Notes: generated by a model from the sequence alone, not told the origin. Positions 47,133 to 62,346 are shown, numbered from the stretch's first letter. The stretch is DNA of 64,000 nt from Brevipalpus yothersi (GCA_003956705.1 QZCP01000052.1:216099-280098), one strand, 5' to 3'. A program made the numbers and translations.

Positions 47133-48144
47133 AAAAACATCGCCTCGTGTACAAAGATCAAGAACACATCGAAACTAGGACAAGAAACGAAGAGATAGTA
47201 ATCATTCATCATTTTCCACCAGAATTTTTTACCTAACTTTTTATACCTTCAACTCAATTCCATTTTACCATTTTAACAACAAATCAGAACTAAAAATAGA
47301 AAAAAATTGTACATTATTACAGAATTTCCAGCTTTTCGGCTTCGTTGATTCGATTTTCTAGGTAAATCTTAAAATACTCTCGCTGCTGAGAATGAAACAG
47401 ACTGATCTTCGAATCTCGTTTTTTGAACAGAAATGAGCTCTGGTTTGTCCTCAAATATTCTTTATATTCATTCTTCTATTGCATGGAATAAGTGAAGAGA
47501 ATATAATTGCTCAATCGACAAATTCTAAAACATAGAAAATTGAAGAACTCAGGATGTTATGGCAGAATCTTAGCAGACTGAATCTAACTTAATTAAACCA
47601 TCATCATTCATCTCAGATAGATGTGGCTACCAAATTCTCATGATCAGTGTTGTGGTTTTATCTGTGGAATGCAGAAAATTCCTTTCTGCTAGCACATGAA
47701 CTTTGAAACTCAGCAGGATTCTCGGTGATTCGGTCAGACAGGATGTGGATGGTGATAAACATTTCAACTGTGTTGGGGATGCTCTTTTCCGGTATGTAGA
47801 TTTGAGATTTATCAAAGTCCACGGCAATCGATATCTGGAATCCTGGATGAAACTGAATAAAAATGCTCACTCATTTCAGAGTCAAACCAACTTTCCAATC
47901 ATGATCAGGAATGATATTAGAATTTTTTGAATTCTGTTTTACCAATGGGCTGCTTTCAAAATTTTTGTGAATGTAATCTCATTTGATGATTCAAATCTCC
48001 ATCCAGCATCTCAATTCTAGGTTGCTATTATGGTTCCTTTGGAAACTTTCTTACAAGCCAGCATACTTAAATCTTTTCTCAATTTCAAAAAGATCTTTAC
48101 CTTGTCAAAATGTAGTAGATCATGAAAGCTAACTTTCTCATTTT

Positions 48145-48148
<4 letters not shown>

Positions 48149-48238
<90 letters not shown>
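48149..48238 (+). repeat. (CT)n microsatellite, about 90 bases
   Basis: Longest uninterrupted CT tract outside the gap region; apparent Leu-Ser or Arg-Glu open frames over it are artefacts of the repeat. Confidence 0.97.
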
Positions 48239-48241
<3 letters not shown>

Positions 48242-48869
48242 CTTTCCCAACACACAGACAATCATTTATTTTCCATTCTTCATGATATCTTCCAAGCGTA
48301 TACCGTGAATAACCTCGCGTGAACCATTCAAATGTGCCTATCTTTGTTGAATTCATTTTTTTCAAACATGCTCTCTCTCCCTCTCTCCCTCTCTCTCTCT
48401 TTCATTCATTTGTTACATTTTTGTAAGAAAATTTTGCTTACATAGACAAACACATCTACAGACACAAAGTCCGTGCTGGAAGTGTGTTTGATTCCGTAAC
48501 ATTCTTTGTGAATCAGCTTCGAAAGGTCTCTTCCACTCACTTTTTCCCAACAGAGAATCTTTCATGGATATAATCAGGAGTGAATTTTTTCCTCGACATG
48601 AGTCGAGACCAGATAATGCATCAAACATCTACAACTGGCTATATGTTGAATATATTCGACAAGCCTGTAGTGTATGTACATTTGCTCTCTCTCTCTCTAT
48701 CTCTGTTGACTGTTTTTCTCACCCAGTAGAATAAGATGAGCTACCGAATTTCTGATAAAGTTCCATGGGTATATGTATATGGTACACACATTTTGCATGC
48801 AAGTGATTGACATGCATGAGGCTCAAAAAATTCAACTCGACACTTTACTCTGATTCGATGAGATTGGAA

Positions 48870-48873
<4 letters not shown>

Positions 48874-48921
<48 letters not shown>
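48874..48921 (+). repeat. (CT)n microsatellite
   Basis: Pure CT tract of about 48 bases in non-coding sequence. Confidence 0.95.
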
Positions 48922-48926
<5 letters not shown>

Positions 48927-51376
48927 CTTTCTCTCTTGTTTTCGACCAAAAGGAATACATCGATGAAAGAACAATGGAGTGGAAATAAAAGAGTGAAGAA
49001 AATAGTTTGAATAACCTCGAATGTATCGATTGATGCATTGGAAACTGTTGCAATTTGCTCTTCTCTCCTTCTTCTACAATCTACTGAATTTACTATGTGT
49101 ATATTGTCTATTGGAAATGAAATGAGCGAGAGAGAGAGAGACAGAGAAAGGAAAAGAGAAAGAGGTACATCTCGTTGAAAAAGTTTAAGGCTCGCTTACT
49201 GTTTTACCTTATTGTGGAATAAGAGTCCATAGATTTCGAATGAACCAAGAGATTGAGATTTTTATAGAGATAGAGTTCCTCAAATTACTAGCTCCTTTCA
49301 ACCGTTAAAAAGTAAATTGATCCACATGCCTTTCTCTTCCTATTCTATGGGAACTTTTTGAGCTTGATCCAGCCTCATTTACTCCCAGCAAATATCGCAC
49401 TCTCTCTCTTTCTTTCTTTCTCTCTTTCTCTTATGGTACAAATTGTCTTCTCAATTGAAAAAACTATCATCAAAGCACCATGTCCACTTATCGTCCAGTC
49501 TGATAGAAGTCAAATTTCGATTCAAAAGCTCTTTCATTTCCCACTTTTTGGTCAATAAATTTCAGACATGAGAAAAAAATGTGAGAAAAAATGTACACAC
49601 ATACATTTATAAATGAAACAAGGAGTTCCACAGAATGATATTTTTCTAGCCTCATGAGTGAATCTTGTGATTTTTTTTGTTAAATCAATAATAAGGTTTA
49701 TCACAAGGTTGTATCGACAATTATGATCATATGAGCAACAGATAAATCATATCTCTTTGTTTCATGAGCTCAATAATCTACACACCAATATTCACCCATC
49801 TGAACGAAATCAGTAGCAGCTCTTACTTAGTCACACACACACTCACAAACACATTCACAAAAGGAACACCTTTACCCTTTAAGTTTGGAGAATAGAACAC
49901 AAATACAAGCCATGAGATACACTTTACCTTTTGATTGCTCTGATAATACACACAAAATCGTATGGCACGAACTCATTTAGAGAAACCGATTGGAGGGTGC
50001 ATCTTCTAGCTTCTCCACATGTTCCCTCACGTTTTCTCACAATTTTACCGTTTCAAGATGAAATTTTCCGCACTCTCTGGGATGCTGTGAGATGCTTCAA
50101 GAAACAAGAAAAAAAACTTTTTCTCCTCTCGATTAGTGAAAAAGAAAAAAGAAATCTTTAATCCTCTTCCTAACATCTCTCTTTCCTTTAACTTGTTTGA
50201 AAGATCTTTTTCTCTTTTTCTCTTTTTCTCTCCATCTCTCTCATTCACTATTTCTCATCCTGATTAGTTCTTCTCTTACCTGCTTCATTACGGTTCAATT
50301 TAGGATGATTAATCATCGAGAAAATTTGCATGATAGCTCAGATGATGGCTGGAGCTAGAGTGAAAGCATGAAGATTGAGGCTTATATATGTAGGCGAATA
50401 TTTTTACTCTGAAATTCTTATGTGTTGGTATAGTGAATGTAAAAACTAATGGAAAAGCACGATATACTCTAGTTTAGAGCATGATTGAGTAGTTTTATGT
50501 GTGTGTGTGTAAAGCTTGGATCCACTCTGTTGAGTGTATCTGGTTATTTTCGCTTCACTTGATGAACTTGTGTTTCAAGTTGACTAACATGAGAAGAGTT
50601 ATTTAAAAATTCATAAAATTAACAAAAATTTTGCCAAAATTCTATGGTCAAATCGTGAAGATTATCAGTTAAGCCGGTGGATTGAAGTGAAGTCTCATTA
50701 ATTAGATGGATTGTTTCCTCATCTTTGGTCTCTAACTCTTACCGATGACTTGTGACTATATTTTTATCCACACCACACTTGATCCATACTCATTTTCATG
50801 AATTCTCTTCAGTCTTCTCAATAGGAGAGGAACTCGTGGTTACATATGGTGAAGGTTGAAAGTGTATATGCAAAATAACAAAGTGACTGGATGATGATGG
50901 GATCAGATGAGTGCCTGGCTCAATCTTAAAGTGGCCTGATTTGAGTAGTTGGAAAAGAAGAAGAAGAAGAAGAAGGAATCTCAGTCTGTACAATCTCAGT
51001 GTACATAGAGGAATAGAGAATTGAAGTGAAAGTGTAAGTGGTAAAATAGGAATAAGGAAGAGAGAGCACGAAATAAGAGTAGCATAGAGAATAAGAAAGA
51101 AAAATGCTCATCTTTTGCATAATTTAAATGTCTTTCCGCCCTTCTTTTTGCAAGAGAGAGAGAGAGAGAGAGATTCTTTCGCACCAAAACTAAAAGAATA
51201 AATGGAAATACAGAGCAGAGTAAGAGAGATGGTAGACGATTTCCAACAGAATGTGATTCCAAAGGGTTTACTTGTATAACTTCTTTTTGTACACCTCTTT
51301 TAACATCTTATGCATGCCTTTCTACATTTATTCCCTTCTTTTTTCTCACATACTTGATATCATTAGAGAATGTCGC

Positions 51377-51380
<4 letters not shown>

Positions 51381-51456
<76 letters not shown>
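51381..51456 (+). repeat. (AG)n microsatellite
   Basis: AG tract of about 76 bases with a single AA interruption near its right end. Confidence 0.95.
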
Positions 51457-52260
51457 CAAAATTTTTTTTCGTTAAAAAAGAGTAAGATTACAACAAGCTA
51501 GAGAAAAAGAATTTTTAATGGAAAATAAAGCTCACTGCTAGCGTTTGGAAGAGATTTTCTCTCTTTTTGCTTGATATGCTTGTGATAAGCAGCGAGAAGG
51601 GGAAGAAGAATAAAGTAAAAGTAATAATTCGCGTTATAAGACAAAAATGAGAATATCGAGGCAACATTCCACTGGAAATTCTATTTTCCCTGATAATTCT
51701 TCAGACTTTACAGAGATGTCATGAGTTTCTTGGAATACTTGATGTTTTGCATTGTTTTCCAAATAAATTGTGCTTCAAAGTAGCTCAGATTGATGAAAAT
51801 ATGTTAAATGTAGGAAGAAAATTTTGCCTGGAATCGCTGTTGAGCTTTGATCCAATTCAATTGAAGCATTTCTCATTTATATCATATTTTTTAGAGCTTT
51901 TCCAAGAATAGTGAATAAATTAGATCACACTTTTATTGTTGAACTTAGGAACTTCCACTAAATGAGTATTGTATTCAATTTTTACACACTTTCGATCTGA
52001 ACGTTTTTCTGATGAACAAGAAATAAATTTATCTTTGATGAAAATCTGTTCACTAAAGACCCTCTAAAACTGAACCTCCATCCTCTTTACACCAGATTCT
52101 TAATTAGTTTTCAGATTATTGAGACTTTTGATTCCATATTTGCATACTGAATCAAGAGTCTGGTGTATTTTCAAGTCAAAAGAGCCTAAAAACAAGAACA
52201 AATATTTCCATATCCATTGAAAAAGCTTTCTAAAATAATTCTCACTTTTATAACGGTACT

Positions 52261-52269
52261 TTCTCTCTC

Positions 52270-52321
<52 letters not shown>
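52261..52321 (+). repeat. (CT)n microsatellite bordering the assembly gap
   Basis: CT tract running directly into the unresolved bases; its true length is unknown. Confidence 0.95.
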
Positions 52322-52587
52322 NNNNNNNNNNNNNNNNNNNNNNNNNNNNNNNNNNNNNNNNNNNNNNNNNNNNNNNNNNNNNNNNNNNNNNNNNNNNNNN
52401 NNNNNNNNNNNNNNNNNNNNNNNNNNNNNNNNNNNNNNNNNNNNNNNNNNNNNNNNNNNNNNNNNNNNNNNNNNNNNNNNNNNNNNNNNNNNNNNNNNNN
52501 NNNNNNNNNNNNNNNNNNNNNNNNNNNNNNNNNNNNNNNNNNNNNNNNNNNNNNNNNNNNNNNNNNNNNNNNNNNNNNNNNNNNNNN
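52322..52587. other. Assembly gap (266 unresolved bases)
   Basis: All bases are N. Both edges are CT repeat in the same orientation, so the gap most likely replaces more of the same microsatellite that the assembler could not span. The number of Ns may be an estimate. Confidence 0.98.

Positions 52588-52664
<77 letters not shown>
52588..52664 (+). repeat. (CT)n microsatellite, right edge of the gap
   Basis: CT tract of about 77 bases continuing from the gap. Together with the left edge it implies a CT array of a few hundred bases. Confidence 0.95.
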
Positions 52665-52667
<3 letters not shown>

Positions 52668-55600
52668 ATTCATTCATTTTCCTATTCGTTTACCATTAAT
52701 CGATTTACAGCATGTCAAGTCATTAAATGATTTCTATGGAAACAGAATGAACTGGCAATATTAACCATAATCCATGCGAAACGTCTTTCATTTTTGTTCT
52801 CATTCTTTTTCAAACCAGAATTTAAACTCATACACAAAAATGAATGAGGTCCTCATCGAGAACTGTGATTATTATCAAAGACTTATAAATTGGCCACTCT
52901 ATATATTTGATACATGTTCTTTCATGCCCAAATAATCTTCACAGTTGACCGATAACCACCGATAAATACTTTAATTTGACTTCATACTGACTCCCTCTTC
53001 CTTGTATATCTCGTTCTGGTCACAAAAAATGAGAAATCGAAAATTGGTCCGCTTTCAGTGCCATTTTCTAGATTCATAGATGTATATTCTCTCTGAATTC
53101 AGGAACTCAACATTCTAATAGTCTCCTAGGACTAATTTATACTCCATTTAATATACTATTTTGATGCAAATCGGTTATTTACTGAAAAATAGTTCATCTC
53201 AATCAATTTTTGCCTCTTTAATCTATTCTAATAGGCTGAACCTTGAAGAGAAAAAAAATAAGTTGATCCTTATTCAAAATGCAAAATGAATTCAATAAAA
53301 TCGTTCACCATGGAGATTTTCACATTACTCAAATGAGAGTGAAAAGGAATATTCTTTTTATCAGTCGATTGATTTATTCAAGGGAATACAAGTCCAGGAA
53401 GACCATTATGAAAACTTGCCTATCACACAACAGTCCATGCTAATCAACTGGTTGACTATGAGTATTTCCGGGGAATATACTAGCTAGTCCTGGGTTCTAG
53501 GAACTTTATCTCATTCATCGAAGTAAATCTACTACAAAACATGTGAATTGGATTTGTCAGTGAAGCGAGTTCATTTATTTTTTGGATAATCATCGAATAG
53601 AAGGACATAGAAATTCGCTTACACATATACACTATGGATAAATATACTGCTAGCAAGAAATCTAGTGATGGATGTAACAGTAAAAACTACTACTACTATT
53701 ACTATTACTTTATACAGGATGGAAATAAAATTGTATTCGTCAGTCTGATATTTCCATTAACCTGATTGACTTTGAGTCGATGGATTTCAATTGGATCGAT
53801 GGTTACATTGACTTGCGCGAATCTATCACCGATTACCATTTATTCTGGAAGACAGATAGATTCTGAATCTCTATCTTTCGCCCTCTTTCATCGATTCTAT
53901 CTTGAATTCAAGTGGAATGCCGAGTCATATTGAATGCTGATAAATAGCACCCACAAACACTTGGAGAGATATTCTAACTGAGCCTAGAAAACCTTATGAT
54001 AAGCGTGTGTGTATATTTGGGTTGGAAAAAAAGTAACTTTTGACACCAATCTGTATCATTATCATTCATGTGAACACTGAGATCAGCCAGCTAAGTTGAT
54101 ACAATATTTTATTATTGAATGTTTTTCTCCATGATGTGATGAAGAAGAAAAAAGAAAAAGATAATAAGAAAAGCGAATATAATGCGTGTGTGACTAAAAG
54201 TAGAGACACAAATTACATGGCTAATTACATGTCTTGGGAGGTGTGAATAACACTGTTGTTTAGCCATTCATTTGTGATAATTCTAATCACGAGAAGAAAT
54301 GATGATGAGCTTGCAGTGCAATGCAACAAAGTGTAAAAATTTGAGATGATGACAAAATTGGGAAGAATATGAAGCTATGGCACTATAAATATGAATGTGA
54401 ATTCAATGATAAAATCTTTCCATCATCCAAGAAAATTTATCAAATGAAGCTGATTAGACGATAGTTTTTACTGTTCAGATTATTGATGCTATAAATTTAT
54501 CATCACACATCATCATTCTATTCCTTTTGAAATTGAAATTTGTGTCCCTCTGATTCTCCAATTTGTATGAGAATTATATCACCAAGAGGATAAAGATTAT
54601 TTTGACTCGCTTCATTTGTTCTATTTTCTCTCTCTCTCTCTTTCTCTCTCTCTCTATTATGATGATGTATTGCGGATTGAAAACAATTTTTTCCATCTTC
54701 TGAGCTTGTCCGTTTGACTGTGACACAAGTCTCATTTGGAAATGAAACATGATCGTACGGTTGGAATAAGTTGAAAAAAGAGAAGATAATACAGGAGGTA
54801 GAAAAATAAAAGAACCACAGTGACTGATGATCTTTCAGCTCATCGGAATGATACTAGTTGAGGAATCCGAAGGAAAAGATACAGAGAGAATGGAAGATAA
54901 AATTTGGGTGCCCATCGAAGTGAGTTAAGATGCAAAAAGAAAAGTGATCCTCATCCGAAGAAGAAGAAGAAGCTGAAGAGGAAAAAGAGAGGGAAGAAGA
55001 AAAACTCTGTAAGGTGGTTCCTATTGAAAAACATTGTACAACATTCACTCCCACTTTCATTGCTGGTATTGCTCATCTTCATTTTCATTGAAATCCAGTT
55101 ATCCATGAGATGTAGACCATGTGCTTCTAATGAGATACTATCTCAGCAAGTTTTGTAACACACACATATACACACATTCATACACATATACGGTTATTCA
55201 GGAGTTCTGAGTGACGATACAGCGAAATGTTCCTCCATTCCATCTCTCTAAAAGCTTCCCTTATCATTGTATGTTCCGTTTGGTTTGGAAGCAAAATCAT
55301 TATGATCATCGCTTTCTTCTTCTTTTCCCTCTCATCATTTGGCTAACATTCGTCTTATCACCATCATCTACGCTTTTCTCTCATTCTCCCATCCCCAGCA
55401 TCTCCCGCCTTTTTCTCTCTCACATCCCATTTATTCTTCTTTCTTTCTTTCTTTCTCTCTCTCTCTCTTTCTCTTAATGTTTACACTTGAATCTCTTTTC
55501 CTCATCATATCAGAACTATACATGTCTATGGCCATCTGTATGAGTGCATTATTTTATTCCAACAGCTCATCATACACAATACAGATACTGTCTCAGCAAT

Positions 55601-56842
55601 TTTTGGGTCTTCCTTATCTTTCCCCTCAGATTCATCATCATCGATGTCTTCTTCATAATCATCATCATCTTCATCTTCTACAATACCATTCTCATCTTCC
55701 TCCCTTCCCTACTTTCCTCTCATCTCACATCTTCAAGGCATTTGATATATCATATCTTTACCACTTCTTCCATTCCAATCATCAAGTATTGTTCATGATC
55801 ATCTCTTTTCTCGCTTTTACATCTCATTTCTAACCTTTGCCGCTATAATTTGCTGCTTGTTGAATGTGTATCTACCTTCTAGTGTTTAGGATTCTCTCTC
55901 TCTCTCGCTCTTCTTAGATCTTCTCCAAATACACAACCGGCGGCCATATCGATTCTTATTCTCCTAGTTTTGATGCTTAAATGATTCAGCTACTATTTAG
56001 CCAGTATTCCCTATCTCTTAGCCTGGTCTGTCTATCCATCTTCTCGCAACATTTGAGCCACTTCATCCTTTGCCAATTATTTCACTTTGACCATCAACTT
56101 CTATCCACTTTACAGCTTTTGCTGGCGTCAGCACCTTTCCATTATCCTTATCAATGATACGGGATGCTGGATGGAGTGAAGGTAGCTCATTTCTTCCATC
56201 TATCCATCTGAAATTCTCTCGATCTCTCAATTTGAACATAATATTCCAGTGATGAGCTATTTTGTCACAATATTAGCTGTGAATCACCAAATTGATGATA
56301 TGTGAGGTAGACTCTTTTTCCGATTTTCCTTGGATGATCATCATCCTTCAATTTTCTTTTCTTCTTTTCTGACTTTTTCGCCATATCACAAGTTCCCTGA
56401 GGATAGTAACGGTGCACTTTGGTGTCTCAGCTAATCTTGATACTGATGATCGTCATTGAATTACTTATCTGACTATCATTCTTCAATCATCAACATCTCT
56501 AAAATCCCAATATTTATACACAAACAGAGATCAGTATGCATCATCAACTGAGTAACTGTCTTGATTGCAAGAGAACTCATCCAGCTCACGATCAGTTTTT
56601 GCTACTTTGTACTCACTTTTAGGGCCAGATCCAGTATGGACACCAACAAAGATTAGAATACATCAGCAATAGGAAAAATTTCGTAATACGTCAATCATTT
56701 TGAGCCATTTGAGAGCCCAAGTGACCCACTATCACGCTATTTCACAGGCTTTTGGATAGTCTATTCACTATATATATATATATTCTTTTCCAGTCCTCAG
56801 TAATCTGTGTGAATAAATTATTCAATACATTCTCAATACTAG

Positions 56843-56845
<3 letters not shown>

Positions 56846-56883
<38 letters not shown>
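56846..56883 (+). repeat. (AG)n microsatellite
   Basis: AG tract of about 38 bases. Confidence 0.95.
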
Positions 56884-56886
<3 letters not shown>

Positions 56887-59800
56887 AGTGTACTTCTCAC
56901 TGAATGACATTTGATCGGAAAAGCTTTTTCAAGAAACAATTCAAGCAATCCATTAGAATTGGTGAGCGATCAAACTATCGTTTCCATGATCAATTTCAAT
57001 AGTCTCAATTATTCATTTGAGTGAATCTTTTCAAGAATTGCTTACACACTCGAAATGTTGACGAGATTCTTTGAGTTCAGATGTAGCTAATTTTGAACTC
57101 ACTTTCCGGTTAAATGTTCAATTTTAAATGATCAAAATAACTGAGAGAGATTTCTATCTTCAAATGCTGCCTTGATGAACCTCATTCTTTCATCTTCACA
57201 CACATCATGAGAGCCAAACTGATTTGTCACATGTAACTCAAGCCAAGATTTTATCATCTTTCTACCATCATCAGTCATCAACTTGACCAGAAGAAGAATT
57301 GTGTTGGTCAGTAAGCATCTTGACCATTTGAAATAAATATATATGAAGATAATGTTGACGGATGTGGTTGGACAAGAATGAATCTTCCTCCAATAATAAT
57401 GGAATAAGATGAAGAAGATGATGATAATATATGAAAAAAAAGAAAAAGAATGTCTCATGTGTGTGGTGAGAATAAGATGAAGATCAATTCTCTACCAAGG
57501 AATCCAAACTACTGAACTAGAGAGTCCAAAGAGAGATTGTATTCATAAGTACACTCTCTGTAATTGTGTGTCTCTCTCAATGCCAATATATATACAGAAA
57601 TCGATCTAGTTAATACGCAAACTGGCAATGTTTGACTGGCTTGATCAAGCTGATTTCTATCCACATTCTCTCTCTCTCTCTGTGATATTCTTTTCATTTA
57701 TTCTTCATTCCCATTCTCTTTCTCTTCCTTTTCCTCTTCATATTTGTCCACCTCATTTGATCGCCAACATAGTGGTTGCTTGACTTTTTATCCAAGACAT
57801 TTTTTGACAGCTAAGGCTTCTTGTCCACCATTTCTCATGATCTGAGCCAATCATCCACTGGTCTGTCTAAGGTTCCTGATACTTTTTCTTCTCTTATTCT
57901 TTTTCCTCTCTTCTCGATCAAGTTTCTTGTGTCTGCCTATTTGTGTGCCATAGTCAATACTCTGGTGTATATATATGTTGAATAATGTTGACAAAATACT
58001 GTATGTGAGAGAGAAGTGAATGAGGCATAATCAATACAGTAGGAAATAAGGGAATAAAGATCAACTATCAAGACACACACACACACTAGTTGCTCTATCC
58101 AGAGATCGATTGGGCGTTCTTAAGATTCCCTCTTGGAAGCATCAAAATTCTGGATTCTTTCTACAGTTTATGAAGAGCTTTTTTTCTTTAGCAATTAATC
58201 CTCTTTGCTAAGCTTTTGCACGAGCTCATCGAAATGTTGTATCTAGCTGAACTCTCTACATTTTCTCTTTTCTTCTTTCGATAATGATTATAATGCTCTA
58301 CTGTCAATTGACATGATAAAGTTCGAGAAAAAAGCCAGATCAATACCCTTATCAAGTTGAATGAATGTATATTATACATTGTTAAAAATGTTGTACTAGT
58401 CAGTAGTCAGTATAGACTGACTAACTGTTCCCTTTTAATCATCGCGTTTTGGGCATACTTCCATCATTAATTGATATTTTTTCCAGTTATCATTGATTTG
58501 GATCAGATTTTTCTTTCACTCTCCAGTAAAGCTTCTAGTCATGAGACTTATAAATATCTGGAATGGAGATTGAAAGAAAAATTGTTCAATCTGTATCGAA
58601 ATGTACTAGAATAGGGTCAATTTTGTGATACTAATGCCAGTCTTAAAAGCTTTTCAAATTAGAAACTTTGTACTTTTCCTATATAAAAAGAGTTATTTTT
58701 CTCTAGAATTTATCGCAATGATTAAGTGAGCACTTGAAATATTTCGATGATCTAAATTGTTAAGCCTTAAATTGCTGGACTGACTTTTTCTCAAGTACAT
58801 CAGATTCGGATAAAAAATGAGAATCAAAGGGAATAGGATGTAAAAAGCTCCTTAGGTAAGGATGTTGAGAGAGAGAGAAAGAGAAAAATGATCATCAAAA
58901 AAAGAAAAATGAAAGCAAAAATTTTCTCCTCTCTCAAGCAGTTCAGGTATCAAGCAGAGTGTATTTTGTGGGCGAAAAGAGAAGATAAGTGGGAGTGAAT
59001 TGAGAAGTTTGCCAAAATTGCCATTCACCATACCTCACCATGGTCCATTCTCAGTTTTCACATGCTAGATTGGAGAGAGGTAGAGAGTATTTTTTCAACC
59101 ACTTCACTTCACTTTTGAAAAAAAGAAGAAGGACGATTTATAAGACGTAAGGTTCCTGTGTTCGTAATACTTTTCATTCTTCTTCTTCTTCTTCTAGGAG
59201 AACATTTTAAGGCCTCGAAAAAAATTTCGCTGAGCAAAGTGTTCATCTTATTCCTTATTCCTTATTCCTTCTTCCTCCTCGCCCATCCTCATCTCTTTCT
59301 TCTCTCTCTCTCCTCTCTCCCCATCATTCGTTTTCCTTACAAACAAGTCTTCTATCAAGTAATGTTTTGCTGATAAAACATTCCACTGAAGCTTGGCTTA
59401 CCTGAAGTTTCTTTTCCATGTATACGTACATAAACGTTTACGGGTGAAAGCTGAATTCTTACTAAGTGAACAAAACGAAGAAAAAAAATATACGCTCAGA
59501 TAATTTTGGCTCCCAAAATACCGGAAACTCTATCCTAGAGCACTTCCGGTACTCGTAATTCATTCACTTTATTAATGTTAGTATGGAATACATCTTGGAG
59601 AAGAATGTGATTTGAACTTTTTCTTTCCTTCAGCTGGACTTGAGAGATTCTTTGTCTCATGATCAAGAAACAGAGCGAAGAAAAGATGACTGACTTTTGA
59701 TGTTTTTCATTAAACTTCTATTGTATTTTCCACAAATAAGATCAATCTGTCAGATTCGTGATAAATTTGGGAGGTAATGTGAGATCAGATAATGAATGGG

Positions 59801-60487
59801 ACGATTATGCGATTGTTTCCATCTTTCTTTCATGCAAAAACGATATCAAAACATCAAACAATTAGGAGAATATTTATCGATTGGATGGGGAAAAATTCTT
59901 TTCAAAATCAAGCATTACATATATTATGTGTGTATGTTTTCCACCTCAAAATGCTCACATTCCCACCATTCTTAAGATTCTTCACCCGTGCCTAGTGTCA
60001 TCAATATGCGTCGCAAGTTCATGTCACGCAATTATGATCAGTACCATGGATCCAATTTTCGGGTCATTTATTGTTCTTGTATAAAGTTTTGGCGAGGTCA
60101 TACGAATTGAACGAAAAATGTGGTTTAACTTGATGTCACAAAGTGGCAAAGTATATATGGCGAAGAGAGGGAAAGAGAATAGAATATTCACCGTCGAGTC
60201 CTGCTTATAAATAATGGACATTCAAAATGACTTATTGGTTAAGTGGTATAAAAGTGACGCTAATAGTGATTGGTTTTACTTTAGTTCTCCTCATTTGCAA
60301 GCTCATTTTGTAACACGAACATATGAGTAAGTAGAGAGCGAGAAAGTTTAACATCAAGTCATTCTTGTTCATAATCTATTTATGGTAACTTATTCAAATT
60401 ACCATGGTTCCCAAAATGATCAGTGGTCATGGACACACATACCTGGTAGGGAAGAGGACCTTCCATCGGACCTTTCCTCTGTCCACC

Positions 60488-60490
<3 letters not shown>

Positions 60491-60534
<44 letters not shown>
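60491..60534 (+). repeat. (CT)n microsatellite
   Basis: CT tract of about 44 bases. Confidence 0.95.
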
Positions 60535-60537
<3 letters not shown>

Positions 60538-62271
60538 CTATGTGAGGTGGCAGAATAGGAAGAGCTTATCATTAATAATAAGTCACTTTTGTTTCAGAGA
60601 AACTGAGAATTTATCCATTCCCATTGGGGTCATATATGGGTAACTTACTTAACACCCACAAAGTGTCATGAGAACGATTCTTTATCGTAACCCCAGAGGT
60701 TGTCCAGGTCACTAAATGTATTTTAATTGTTGCTCATATATTAGATTTTTTTTCCTTTTCCCGATAGACAACTTACACGCCTCCCCCACTCAATGTCCCG
60801 GTATATAATTAAACATGACTATGGGCCCATGTGGGTGATGAAACCTTTTCAAGTGATCATCTACCATCATTGGAAGGTCTTTTATCTGTTCATCATCTTG
60901 AAATATATTCATATCATTGCAATTCGATTATTTCTTGTCGAGTATGTATATTTGAATGGGTGTCTAGATGAGTGATGCAAGAAGCTTTGTTAGACTTTTA
61001 CCATCTTTCAAGTGTGCAAATTGATTTGAAAATTGATGTCTCTCTCATGTAAACATAATTTGCATTTTCATTAGAGATTTGCTTGCATTCATCTTCACTG
61101 TTTGCTCGTCTGTGATTGAGTATAACTGTTGGATGATTTTTTTCCCTCCTCTTCATGTCTCTACTTGGCTGGAAGGTATAAAAAATATTTTCTCTCTCTA
61201 TCTCTACCTTTCCATTTCTATCAGATAGTGTTAAAATATCAATTAAATACTTGATGAAAATTCTGATTGAAAATCGCTCAATTTAGTGAGAAACTTGGCA
61301 CAAGAATCTTCACCCTTAGTCATCCTCAGGAATCAATCTGATGATGATAAAAGCTACACGCAAGATACTCTCAAGTCACATGAGCATCAATCTTTAATTA
61401 AACTCATGTGCTCACTTCAAAATGATACTTTGCTCCATCTTTTTGACAAAGATGAGAGAGAAAGAGAGAAAGAAGTAAGAATTCATCACCATTGTTGAAG
61501 CTTGATTGACGTCCAAAAAAGAGGAAAGTGTAAGATTGTCTTCTCTGATATATCCAACTCTTCAATATAAGAACTTGCCATAGTCAACGTCTCTTTGAGC
61601 ATTCTGATTCAATCTCTTGTGGGTACACATTCTCTGGAAATATATATCGTGGCATGCTCTATTCTGCTATGCTGTTACTTTTTTGGGAATCATTGGTCAA
61701 AATACGACACGTCTATTTGAATTCCTAATACAGGCAGGCACACACATAAAATAGAATGCTGATTGACATCAATTGATGAAAATCAGCAAAGTCACTTGCC
61801 AAGGAATAGTATCGGAAGTTCAGTTCTGACCGTTTAACGAGAACTTCTTATTTGTTTATCGATCCTTCACCATTTCAGTGTATCACTTTGATCGAGCGTA
61901 TTTGAGTGCAAATTACAGTTCATGTCACTTCTTGTGAAAGACAGAAATAGAGATGAGAAAAATAGAAGTTAGTCCATGGAATAGCCAGGGAATGAACAAA
62001 ACGATGAATCCACCATGAAAAGTGAGTAGCCACAATTTTATCCCTCAATACAAACGATACAAGAAGCCAATACATCCTCTTATTTGATGCTCATTCATTT
62101 GATCAACTCAGTCGTGATCAGCATCAATATCGACTCATTGTTCTCCTTATACTCTATGGTGTAAAAAGATATATGACATTCTCTGGTCGACAAAAAAGTG
62201 CTGATAAAACGCAACTTCATTTGCTGTAACAAATATGGGGTGGCTTTGAGGGTTCCAGTATATTTTTCAGA

Positions 62272-62274
<3 letters not shown>

Positions 62275-62343
<69 letters not shown>
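62275..62343 (+). repeat. (AG)n microsatellite
   Basis: AG tract of about 69 bases without interruption. Confidence 0.95.

Positions 62344-62346
<3 letters not shown>

Larger units (their letters stand above)
47133..52321. other. Gene-poor, microsatellite-rich sequence left of the gap
   Basis: No gene is supported over about 5 kb. Long CT/GA tracts are listed separately. A minus-strand exon-like frame lies at 47658-47852 (see findings). Other open frames are translations of simple repeats. The region may be a long intron or true intergenic DNA. Confidence 0.45.

Noticed and set aside
48017..49053. Open frames encoding long Leu-Ser or Arg-Glu repeats
   Set aside because: Translations of CT/AG microsatellites with no other protein-like sequence.
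52100..52699. Open frames of 140-189 codons
   Set aside because: They run through the N gap and its flanking CT repeats, so they have no content.
54904..55158. Lys-rich open frame with a hydrophobic stretch
   Set aside because: Begins in an AAG/GAA-rich low-complexity run, with no splice context or recognisable domain.
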